From the NCBI GenBank assembly GCA_001873365.1, contig MNYZ01000049.1, forward strand, positions 1 to 64,000: 64,000 bases of DNA, given 5' to 3'. This document shows, in pieces, positions 56,991-64,000 of the stretch (position 1 is its first letter; every line of letters begins with the position of its first letter). The notes below the pieces were generated by a model. It was not told the origin of the DNA, made no database searches, and saw nothing but the letters and a program-made list of their open reading frames with translations. This DNA is from Oscillatoriales cyanobacterium CG2_30_40_61. Lineage in GTDB: Bacteria > Cyanobacteriota > Cyanobacteriia > Cyanobacteriales > Microcoleaceae. The position numbers were made by a program, and so were the translations under genes.

Positions 56991-57599
56991 TCATTGATTT
57001 TTTTCAGATCTTTCAGATATTTTCCAATTACCGTTTTCTTGCTTTAGTGTAAAACGATAAATACTGGAATCTGTCGTAGATTTGTTGAGAGTCTCATTGC
57101 TATAAAAATAAACTACCTGTTCAATAGAAACCTCAACTTCTGCTTTATTGTCAGTAGCAGAAAAGTAGCCTGTTCCTTGAACTGAGCGACGGCCGTAGTG
57201 ATAGTAAGCGTTATTTTGCTGTAACCAGTCTATTGAACCACCTGGTTTCACAATATCATTATAGACAGTATCAGTGGTCAAGCTGGCAGCTAGTTGGCGA
57301 TCAAAGGGAGGAGCAAAAATCTTTTCTTTCGCTTGCAGATAGCCCTCAATCAGATTAACAGCTTCTTCTTGAGTTAAAGTATTTGAAGCTGCTGGCTGAG
57401 GTGGTGGGGTAATATTACTAGGTGTAGATGTTAAAGATTCAGTGGCTGAACTAGAAGGGGTATTAGATTTAGCTAAATTCTGTTGAATTGTATTCCAGGC
57501 AGCTTGACCGCCTAGAATCAGTACAGCACCGCCTACCATAAGACCCATTAAGATGCCGTAAATTTTCCATAGTTTAGTTTTTTCCTGTTGGTCATTCAT
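56991..57599 (-). CDS. TM-anchored protein with ARC6/IMS-like (DUF4101) domain
   Basis: I choose the ATG at 57599 (MNDQQEKTKLWKIYG), preceded by AAGGAAAGG, over 57638; this gives 202 aa. One membrane helix (about 12-31), a Ser/Pro linker, then about residues 75-200 resemble the IMS domain at the C-terminus of ARC6/Ftn2 and some kinases (LTQEEAVNLIEGYLQAKEKI, YNDIVKPGGSIDWLQQNNAYY, RFTLKQENGNWKI). In ARC6-type proteins this domain sits outside the cytoplasm and binds partner proteins. It is 28 bp before its paralogue and 77 bp after the coiled-coil gene. Confidence 0.75.
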   Translation of the reverse strand: MNDQQEKTKLWKIYGILMGLMVGGAVLILGGQAAWNTIQQNLAKSNTPSSSATESLTSTPSNITPPPQPAASNTLTQEEAVNLIEGYLQAKEKIFAPPFDRQLAASLTTDTVYNDIVKPGGSIDWLQQNNAYYHYGRRSVQGTGYFSATDNKAEVEVSIEQVVYFYSNETLNKSTTDSSIYRFTLKQENGNWKISERSEKNQ

Positions 57600-57676
57600 T
57601 TGCCTTTCCTTAAAATTATAAAGACTTCTAATCATCAAATCAGGCTCATAGTTATATCTTTAAATTTTTCAAATAA

Positions 57677-58564
57677 CTATTCGGCTTTTTTCTTTTTTTT
57701 CTTTCGATCTGGAACCATTTGTGCATCTACCATGTCTGTAAAATTGGAGTTAATCCAGAATTCGTCTTCATTATCATTAGACTGCTTTTGAACATCATTA
57801 GACAGCTTTTGAACGAAGGACAATGAAGAACCTTCAGGTGATTGGATAGTTGCTTTATTATTAAGGTCTAATAACAGCGTACAAACACCGCTAATTGTCA
57901 TAAATGTAGCCACAGAACTTTTAGCGGTATTAATGACAGTTTTTCCAAATTCATCTATCAAGGTGTGAAATCTGTTTCCTAATTCCCTGAAAGCATCTCC
58001 TATTTTGGAAAAAATATTATCAGCTTTGCTCTGTGCATTTGAAATAGCAGCATCAATTTTCTTCAGAATTTCTTCTATTTTAGAATTAGCATCCTCAAGA
58101 TTCTCTTTCTCGTCATTTACAGCATCTTTGGACTCACTTAGGTCAACATCATCGCACTTTCGCTCTGTTTCTTCAAGTTCCGTCAAAGCGTCATCACGGT
58201 TTTTAATTTGTTCTGTAATTTCAGACTGTTTTTGTAGCATATCTTCTTTAATTGTTTCCAGCTTGCCTCTGGATTCATCAATCTCGCTTGCTTTTTGTTC
58301 CATTTTTTGGTTAATTTCCTGGTAAGCAATTTGCAAAGCATCTCCTTCGAGTTCACCGAGTTTCTCCGAGATGGATTCTAAGTTTTGATCAAGATTCTTA
58401 AGTTCTTCCGTCTTAGTTTCAATAATTTGTATCTGCTCATCAACCTCTTGATCGGCTTGCTCAATATCCTCAACTAAAACCTCCAGGCTGTTACTATCAG
58501 AAACATCTCCCTGATTTTTTCGCTTCGAGTCGGCTGCTTTTTTGGATTTTTTGAAGTCACTCAT
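57677..58564 (-). CDS. Long coiled-coil protein in HerA operon
   Basis: The 295-aa protein is charged and helical, with continuous coiled coil at about 30-195 (EVDEQIQIIETKTEELKNL, KMEQKASEIDESRGKLETIK, KEDMLQKQSEIT). A weakly hydrophobic stretch at about 212-235 (SSVATFMTISGVCTLLLDL) may touch the membrane. The tail is acidic then poly-lysine (DRKKKKKKAE). A GGAGG ribosome site is embedded in the last codons of the HerA gene, which ends 5 bp upstream, so the two are translationally coupled. Function unknown; an SMC/kinetochore-like structural or clamp role is speculation. Confidence 0.75.
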   Translation of the reverse strand: MSDFKKSKKAADSKRKNQGDVSDSNSLEVLVEDIEQADQEVDEQIQIIETKTEELKNLDQNLESISEKLGELEGDALQIAYQEINQKMEQKASEIDESRGKLETIKEDMLQKQSEITEQIKNRDDALTELEETERKCDDVDLSESKDAVNDEKENLEDANSKIEEILKKIDAAISNAQSKADNIFSKIGDAFRELGNRFHTLIDEFGKTVINTAKSSVATFMTISGVCTLLLDLNNKATIQSPEGSSLSFVQKLSNDVQKQSNDNEDEFWINSNFTDMVDAQMVPDRKKKKKKAE

Positions 58565-58569
58565 GGCTA

Positions 58570-61302
58570 CTAATTACCTCCAGTTTTCCTAGATAAGATT
58601 TGAATTTCATACTCAAAGCGTTGCTTTTGCTCTTCTTTTTGTTTGATTTCTTTCTTAATACCCTCTTTAGCTACATCTGGTAGATTACTTTCTAACGGCT
58701 TCTTCAAACTGATGATATCATCATGCAACCGAGAAATCGCAGCCTGAAAAGTTAAAATTAACTGCTCTCTGTCAGGCTCCATAAACTCACACATAGAAGC
58801 AATAACATCATCGTCTGTAAAAAATGTTTCTAGTTGTTCTCTGACTCCCGATTTATTCTTGAAATTCTCTGTCGCTACCCGACGAGCGGTATCCCAACCA
58901 GGGACATAATAGAAAGCTTCACCAGGTGAAAAAATACCTGATAACTGTGCTTCACCTTCGGTTAAACACATTGCCCTACCGAGATATTCTCTATCATCGG
59001 GAGAAGGTAAGCGGTGCATTAGCTTTAAATTTGTAGCATCTACAATCGATTGTGCCAAAGCTGCTGGCGATTGATCGACGACAATTACTCCTTCTCCTGC
59101 TGCACGCATTTCACGCATGATTTGAGCAAACTTATCAACCACTTGAGATTTTGAATTAGCCTCATCTCCAGAAGTTTGGACTTTTCCGAGCATATTATGG
59201 GCTTCTTCAACTAAAATTACATGGCGTAAATCTAAATCTGTTGCTCTTTCACCCGTGCGTTGTGGCTGAAACTGTCCAATTCTGACAGTACGGATATACT
59301 CGAAAACAAAAACTAGCATGAACAGAGAAAATAAAGATTGTTCTTCTTTATTTAACCCACCGAGTTCAAAAATCACGGGTTTGCTAAGAAGTTTCGCAAA
59401 TGGCAGGGGCCTGTTTGCTTGAAGCATTGAACCCTCCCCTCTTTTTGAAACGAGCCGATACAATCTGGCTTTGAGCGCTCCTTTAATGCGATCGCCTACT
59501 TCTTGATCGCTTCCATAATTCTTTTGAGCTAAATCAAGAACTTTGTTATACAGTTCTTGCATTGTAGGAATTTCTAAGGATTTCCCCTCTTGATCAACAT
59601 CTCCGCCCCTGCTGTGAGCTAATTGCCACCCCTTCCTTTCATAATAGTAATCAATGGCTTCTTGAATAAAAGACGGTAGCGGATTTTCTAGTGGCAAGGC
59701 TCCCATGAAGCAGTCAAATATCCTCGAAATATGCTCCTGTAGTGCAATTCCAGGCATCACATCAAAGGGGTTAAAGCGAAAAGGAGTAATTAATTCTTGA
59801 CCTGGGGTAAAAATGAGCAAATCATCTTTAAATTCAGGCAGTCGCTTTAGATAACGATATTCTGGTGTCACCTTGGGATCAAATACCATAAAAGGTATTC
59901 TATGCTTTTCCCATAACTGAGTCAAAATGTTAAAAGTTGTCGTTGTTTTACCACTACCTGAACCCCCGACGACAAGCAGATGAGTTTTTAGCTGCTCAAT
60001 ATCAAATTCACAAACCTGATTAGTTTTAACATTGCGGCAGTAGCTACCGATAGTAATTGTTTTATGTTTTGTATCCTTGGATGTTTCAGAAACAAAAGCT
60101 GAACCTGTATCGTACTCCACACCTGCACAAGACTGATTGATGGGAATGGGCAAACGAAAAAATGCTGCCGCTTCATCCAAATCTACCAAGCGATGCAATC
60201 TTTTGAGCATTCCTGGCCCACCTGGAAATCCAGGCAATATTTTCCCTGATGTATCCCATATTCCAGGCGTACAACTTTGCTCGTTTATATTAACTTGCAA
60301 GGCTGTTTGTACTGCATATTGGCTATCAATAATTTGTACAACTCGCGGATTAATTGTATTTGCTGTACAGGTTGCAGCTAACTGATTAGCAACGCTTTGA
60401 CAAGCATCGCCATCAGGCGAGAAAACCCGGAAACTGTAGAGAAAAACTATCCCTGAATAATACCTTTTCTTGATATCTTCATAAACTGACTTGGCTCTTT
60501 GGGTATTGCTGTCAGGATCTATCTCTTCTTCACGGATACCCTTACTGATTTGATTTAGTGCCTCTAAGTATCGAGATATGATTTTTTTCTCATAGCCTTC
60601 AACCCTGGTCGGCACTAAGGTTAAATCAATACAAACAGGTTCTTCATATCCTTGCAGTTGCTCAAAAAAGGCTACCATATTATTGGCCTTATTAACTTGA
60701 ACGCCACCTGGGGAATAAAAAAAGTTTTGACGTTGTTTATCGTCGGGGTCTAGCCATTGAAAGACTTCTTCTGACTTGATAATTTCATAACAAGAAAGCT
60801 GTTGATTAAACTCAAGCCACGATGGTCGCCAGTCAAATTGATTTTTTGTATTCTCCTCAAATTGGTAGAGAGGCGACCTCAAGCTACTCTTAATATATTG
60901 CGCTTGCTTTTGTTGAAGAATATCTGCTATTTTTTGACTGCTATTGCTTGCCACCCGTGCGAGGAAATATACGTCTGTCGATTTAGATCCTTGTGGTGCT
61001 GGATGATAAACAATTCTCAGACTATACCCGCAAGAAGCGTTAGCACTGGGATCATCAAATTGGGTATAGCTGAAATAAGCTAAACTTTTGAGCAAACTTT
61101 TTTGCCACCCGGCAACAAAACCAACTCTTCCAGACGGATCTAAATGTTCCATAAGCTTAAATCGACCTGATGCAAAGTCAGAAACCCCTTTAAGCTTAAA
61201 GACATTTACAGCATGATAATTGTAAGTATCAACTTCTTGAGGCTGACCTGTTCCGGGTGAAGAACCTCTCCAGTATTTGATTCCAGATGTAGTAGTGATC
61301 AT
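58570..61302 (-). CDS. HerA/FtsK-superfamily ATPase (DUF87-type)
   Basis: The 910-aa protein has a C-terminal RecA-like motor of the HerA/FtsK/VirB4 class: Walker A GGSGSGKT at 446-453, FDPKVTPEYRYL, and Walker B VILVEEAH at 695-702 with the EE pair. GEGVIVVDQSPAALA and RLPSPDDREYLGRAM are typical HerA sensor stretches. Residues 1-440 form an N-terminal domain (with VRFGVAGW-like and YSFRVFSPDGDACQSVANQL stretches) related in feel to VirB4/TraC N-domains, but I cannot assign it. HerA-class ATPases pump DNA or protein through rings. No NurA nuclease or Sir2/DUF4297 effector is next to it, unlike known HerA defence systems. Confidence 0.85.
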   Translation of the reverse strand: MITTTSGIKYWRGSSPGTGQPQEVDTYNYHAVNVFKLKGVSDFASGRFKLMEHLDPSGRVGFVAGWQKSLLKSLAYFSYTQFDDPSANASCGYSLRIVYHPAPQGSKSTDVYFLARVASNSSQKIADILQQKQAQYIKSSLRSPLYQFEENTKNQFDWRPSWLEFNQQLSCYEIIKSEEVFQWLDPDDKQRQNFFYSPGGVQVNKANNMVAFFEQLQGYEEPVCIDLTLVPTRVEGYEKKIISRYLEALNQISKGIREEEIDPDSNTQRAKSVYEDIKKRYYSGIVFLYSFRVFSPDGDACQSVANQLAATCTANTINPRVVQIIDSQYAVQTALQVNINEQSCTPGIWDTSGKILPGFPGGPGMLKRLHRLVDLDEAAAFFRLPIPINQSCAGVEYDTGSAFVSETSKDTKHKTITIGSYCRNVKTNQVCEFDIEQLKTHLLVVGGSGSGKTTTTFNILTQLWEKHRIPFMVFDPKVTPEYRYLKRLPEFKDDLLIFTPGQELITPFRFNPFDVMPGIALQEHISRIFDCFMGALPLENPLPSFIQEAIDYYYERKGWQLAHSRGGDVDQEGKSLEIPTMQELYNKVLDLAQKNYGSDQEVGDRIKGALKARLYRLVSKRGEGSMLQANRPLPFAKLLSKPVIFELGGLNKEEQSLFSLFMLVFVFEYIRTVRIGQFQPQRTGERATDLDLRHVILVEEAHNMLGKVQTSGDEANSKSQVVDKFAQIMREMRAAGEGVIVVDQSPAALAQSIVDATNLKLMHRLPSPDDREYLGRAMCLTEGEAQLSGIFSPGEAFYYVPGWDTARRVATENFKNKSGVREQLETFFTDDDVIASMCEFMEPDREQLILTFQAAISRLHDDIISLKKPLESNLPDVAKEGIKKEIKQKEEQKQRFEYEIQILSRKTGGN

Positions 61303-61310
61303 GGTGTTTT

Positions 61311-62183
61311 TTACTGAAACTCATCAAGGATATTTTTCTTGCTTTTGGGGATAATCTCTTCGTTTTTAGTCTCATTGATAAATTCTTTAACAACGGCACC
61401 TTTTTGAATCATATTTTCCCAGATAATTCTGTTAGTTAATTGATTCATTATTCTGTGAAAAACTCTCAAATCATCCCACTGAAAACTTCTTGATAGGCGA
61501 TTGCGCTTCAGTTCTTCTTCTTCCAAATTAATTTTTTCTATTTGCCTGTTTCTTTCTACATCCTCCTCCTGATATCTAGCCAGTTGCGAATCATACTTGA
61601 TCTTCGCTTTAGCTACCTCAGAATTTGATTGGATGTAAATTCCTAATGTACCAATTACTCCAAGTATGGCAAGGACTTGTAAACCCCCATTCCCTGAAAA
61701 AAACAGACCAGTAGCGATAAGTCCCAAGACAACTAAAGCTGCATCTGGAATTAAAGGTTGAGTGTTAACTGCTTGAGGTCGTGTTGGTGCAGAAGGCAGT
61801 TCAGGAGGCTTTTCTGGCTGGACAATCATCATCATTTGGACAGCTGCCCAATTGGAATCGCCGAAGTAATCAATACCAGCAATAAACTGCATATTGGTAT
61901 AAATTGAGTTCCGAAGAGTTGCTGCTATCCTATCTCTTCTATCCTGATCAATTTTGAGATTGCCTCTGGCACCTTCTACAATCCAACCCGCTTTGGTACA
62001 AACAATATCGATGGGAACTTGTTGTGCTTCTAGTTCCTCTTCGAGAAGTTTATATAAGCTGCTGGTGTCAAATTTAATCCCGTTTGTTTCGATGATATCA
62101 ACAGACTCCCAAATAACCCAGGATTGTGTTAGAATCGCTGGTGTTGGGGGCTGTACTGTGGTTGTTTTACTAAGATCACTCAT
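61311..62183 (-). CDS. Two-TM protein with cytoplasmic coil, first gene of HerA operon
   Basis: The 290-aa protein has no known domain that I recognise. An N-terminal soluble region (about 20-125, SWVIWESVDIIETNGIKFDT ... WAAVQMMMIVQPE) contains a possible alpha/beta fold. A proline-rich linker leads to two membrane helices (about 147-163 and 167-184). A cytoplasmic coil (RNRQIEKINLEEEELKRNR) and a basic tail follow. AGAGGAG precedes the ATG. It ends 8 bp before the HerA-like gene, so they are translated together. It probably anchors the ATPase at the membrane (inference). Confidence 0.72.
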   Translation of the reverse strand: MSDLSKTTTVQPPTPAILTQSWVIWESVDIIETNGIKFDTSSLYKLLEEELEAQQVPIDIVCTKAGWIVEGARGNLKIDQDRRDRIAATLRNSIYTNMQFIAGIDYFGDSNWAAVQMMMIVQPEKPPELPSAPTRPQAVNTQPLIPDAALVVLGLIATGLFFSGNGGLQVLAILGVIGTLGIYIQSNSEVAKAKIKYDSQLARYQEEDVERNRQIEKINLEEEELKRNRLSRSFQWDDLRVFHRIMNQLTNRIIWENMIQKGAVVKEFINETKNEEIIPKSKKNILDEFQ

Positions 62184-62559
62184 GGTCTAACTCCTCTGGG
62201 TGCAGGAAAGAATTGACTCGAAAAACCTTCCGTTCCTTAGACTACAGCTAAATGCTCCGTTAGAAACCAGTAAATTTACTGGTTTTTAACAAGTATCTTT
62301 TAACTCAATAAAATCTTAAACTTCAGTAATTTACTTAGACTTTGATAATTTATTAACACATTGTAATAAGTACAGGACTTACGCAGCTACGCATAGGGTA
62401 GCTGCGTAAGTCCTGAGTGATTTATTTTTGATTGATAAAGTGAATATCGGGAACTTGGGACATATTCTCAGCTTATAAAGCTAATTTAGACTTTTTTGGG
62501 CTTCAAATCTATTAAAATCCCATTATTCCCGATTCTCAGCTATAGATTAAGAATACTTC
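62184..62559. promoter_or_regulatory. 376-bp upstream region of the HerA operon
   Basis: This AT-rich gap contains the operon promoter on the minus strand and the 43-bp hairpin at 62373-62415. No ORF is supported. The HTH gene lies just beyond it on the same strand. Confidence 0.45.
62373..62415. repeat. 18-bp perfect inverted repeat (CAGGACTTACGCAGCTAC)
   Basis: CAGGACTTACGCAGCTAC pairs exactly with GTAGCTGCGTAAGTCCTG around a 7-nt loop GCATAGG. No T run follows. CAGGACTTACGCA is a familiar end sequence of cyanobacterial repeats. A degenerate single copy at 56164 lies past the other end of the operon. Confidence 0.88.
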
Positions 62560-62745
62560 CTAATTTTTAATCATGGTAGAACGCTGGGCACGACAGGCTA
62601 GAAAATATTCAACTTCGGAGCTGGTTGTGACCCAGGTTTTTAAGTTTGCATTCCAGGTAAACTCAATGCGATGTCTAAGTCTTAATTGAGAGACCCGTTG
62701 ATGAGAAACTCCTAACATTCGAGCTACATCAGATTGTCTTAACAT
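62560..62745 (-). CDS. Small MerR/excisionase-like helix-turn-helix protein
   Basis: The 61-aa protein is one DNA-binding unit: MLRQSDVARMLGVSHQRVSQLRLRHRI is a clear winged HTH of the MerR/Xis type, followed by a short wing and tail. The family includes excisionases and small transcription regulators. It is on the same strand as the HerA operon, 376 bp upstream, so it could regulate it or be the remnant of a mobile-element gene. Its size and motif make chance unlikely. Confidence 0.7.
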   Translation of the reverse strand: MLRQSDVARMLGVSHQRVSQLRLRHRIEFTWNANLKTWVTTSSEVEYFLACRAQRSTMIKN

Positions 62746-63076
62746 GGAAATTTTTAACCAAAAATGGGGATATTGATTAACAGTAGGAAATTATTTTATT
62801 AACACTACCGTTGATCTGATTTGGCTTGATTCTATCAGGGTTCTCTTAAAAAAAAAACAGTATTTATTCGGAAAAATAATTCGCTAAAATCGCACTTTTT
62901 CGTTAATTTGCGTAATTCTACTGATGTGATGGAGCAACAAAAAGTTATATAGCACTACACATTCCCCCTGTAGAGACGTTGCATGCAACGTCTCTACAGG
63001 GGGGGTTAGAAGGATAATCCGTAGCATCTATAAGATGATATAAAGATGAATCACCATGATTAAAATTTAATAAGCG
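62746..63076. other. 331-bp gap between rsgA and the HTH gene
   Basis: It contains the 40-bp palindrome at 62964-63003 and otherwise AT-rich DNA (a run of nine A at about 62850). I see no gene, and no tRNA-like or terminator structure other than the palindrome. Confidence 0.6.
62964..63003. repeat. 40-bp perfect palindrome (same core as at 15356)
   Basis: CCCCCTGTAGAGACGTTGCA is followed by its exact complement; the core matches 15356-15393. It lies between the HTH gene and rsgA and may act as the rsgA transcription end. Confidence 0.9.
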
Positions 63077-64000
63077 CTACTCATCATCCTTGAATTCTTC
63101 ACATAAATCCTGTAAGGTTTGATGTTGAAAACGACGGGAAGAACGACGATATTTCTTACTAGCTAATTTAGGTTCTAATTGTTGTTTACCTCCTAATTTG
63201 GTTTTAGATTTAACATTAGTTTCTATATCCGGTTGTTGTTGAATGGTTTCTTGATAAGCGATCGCAGTTTCTAAAAACTCCAAATAAATCGGATAACGTT
63301 CCCAGTCACCCCGGACAATACAATTTGGTTCATCTCGATGGGAACAATCACTAAATTGACATTTTCCGGTACTTAAACGGCGTTTTGCTTCCGGGAAATA
63401 ATCAATTAATTCTTCTGGATGACATTCTAATTCCGGTTGATTAAATCCCGGTGTATCGGCTAATAATCCCCCAGTTGGTAATTGAAATAATTCCACATGG
63501 CGAGTGGTATGTCTTCCCCGTCCTAACTTTCCTGAAACCGTAGCGACTCTTATATTAAGACTCGGAATTAATTGATTAATTAAACTCGATTTTCCTACAC
63601 CAGAAGGGCCAGAAATTACCGTAGTTTTATCTTTCAGTTGATGAAGCAAAGTATTTTCTTGAAAGGTATTTTCAGCTTGAAAAATAGATTTCTCAAGCAC
63701 TCTACCCTCAGAATCAACCGTATATTCTAAACGACTATTAACACTAATAAATAAAGGATAATATCCACAATTTAATAAGCGATCGCGCCAAAATAATAAG
63801 GCATCGGACGACACTAAATCACACTTATTCAAACACAAACAGACTTCTAAACCCGTTGATTCAGCTTTAACTAAAAACCGACTTAAAGCTGTTATTTCTA
63901 ACTCCGGTTCTGCGATCGCAAAAACCAATAAAATTTGATTAGCATTGGCAATGGGAGGACGACTCAATTCCGTAATTCGAGGAAACACCCGCGCGATCGC
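63077..64000 (-). CDS. rsgA: Ribosome small-subunit-dependent GTPase RsgA (5' end off window)
   Basis: RsgA is a circularly permuted GTPase that helps the final maturation of the 30S subunit. In the visible part, G4 NKCD precedes G1 GPSGVGKSSL, and G3 DTPGFNQPE follows, as expected for the permuted fold. The C-terminal zinc domain (CQFSDCSHRDEPNC) and the family end (LETAIAY) are present, followed by a basic tail (KYRRSSRRFQ). The track M at 63988 is an internal GTG and the frame is still open at the window edge, so the N-terminal OB domain is missing here. Confidence 0.94.
   Translation of the reverse strand, partial: AIARVFPRITELSRPPIANANQILLVFAIAEPELEITALSRFLVKAESTGLEVCLCLNKCDLVSSDALLFWRDRLLNCGYYPLFISVNSRLEYTVDSEGRVLEKSIFQAENTFQENTLLHQLKDKTTVISGPSGVGKSSLINQLIPSLNIRVATVSGKLGRGRHTTRHVELFQLPTGGLLADTPGFNQPELECHPEELIDYFPEAKRRLSTGKCQFSDCSHRDEPNCIVRGDWERYPIYLEFLETAIAYQETIQQQPDIETNVKSKTKLGGKQQLEPKLASKKYRRSSRRFQHQTLQDLCEEFKDDE

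Noticed and set aside
58005-58325. 106-aa Ser-rich plus-strand ORF
   Set aside because: Antisense of the Glu/Lys-rich coiled-coil gene, which produces Ser/Phe-rich shadows.

Overview
The window reads as chromosomal DNA of a filamentous, phycobilisome-containing cyanobacterium, most like an Oscillatoriales genus such as Planktothrix (inference, no search was run). The signs are an nblA gene, an atpD-atpC pair, minCDE, a pentapeptide-repeat Ser/Thr kinase of the SpkB type, a PEP-CTERM exoprotein, xisH/xisI, Uma2-type proteins, many HIP1 octamers (GCGATCGC), and abundant 7-bp tandem repeats (STRRs) and short palindromes between genes. Genes are densely packed on both strands. No rRNA, tRNA, CRISPR array or complete insertion sequence was seen.

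0-11 kb (+): a sensory module. It holds a PAS/HEAT-repeat protein (5' end cut by the window edge), CheR, CheB, a CheC-like phosphatase, a five-PAS hybrid histidine kinase and a REC-GGDEF diguanylate cyclase. No CheA, CheW or receptor is present. 11-19 kb: methionine aminopeptidase and a GNAT protein (+), then the division-site operon minC-minD-minE (-) with repeat DNA inserted around minC, a DUF697 GTPase, a Uma2 protein and a conserved hypothetical (-).

19-32 kb: murF, atpD-atpC and a SNF2 helicase with a SWIM zinc-finger partner (+); a HAD phosphatase (-); a PEP-CTERM secreted protein (+); a YCII protein and pheT (-). 32-41.6 kb: a SpkB-like kinase, a small coiled-coil protein, an AarF/UbiB kinase-like protein, a PP2C phosphatase, anmK and a hypothetical (+); nblA (-); then a run of small membrane/HhH proteins and xisH-xisI (+). 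41.7-47.7 kb (-): priA, a sugar-nucleotidyltransferase, scpA and a DUF3153 lipoprotein.

47.7-62.8 kb is accessory in character, interrupted only by clpB. It has two candidate systems. The first is a divergent pair: a TerB-like/dynamin-family GTPase with a membrane segment, facing a 441-aa membrane/coiled-coil protein of unknown function. The second is a five-gene minus-strand operon: a two-TM protein, a 910-aa HerA/FtsK-like ATPase, a long coiled-coil protein, a TM-anchored ARC6/IMS-like protein, and a second protein with nearly the same TM leader but a different outer domain. This set looks like a membrane-anchored motor complex; I do not recognise it as a named system, and it is the best candidate here for something undescribed. 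An orphan HigA-like antitoxin and a RelE/ParE-type toxin-antitoxin pair lie between three copies of a 66-71-bp inverted-repeat element. The HerA operon is bracketed by a shared repeat core. The window ends inside rsgA (-).
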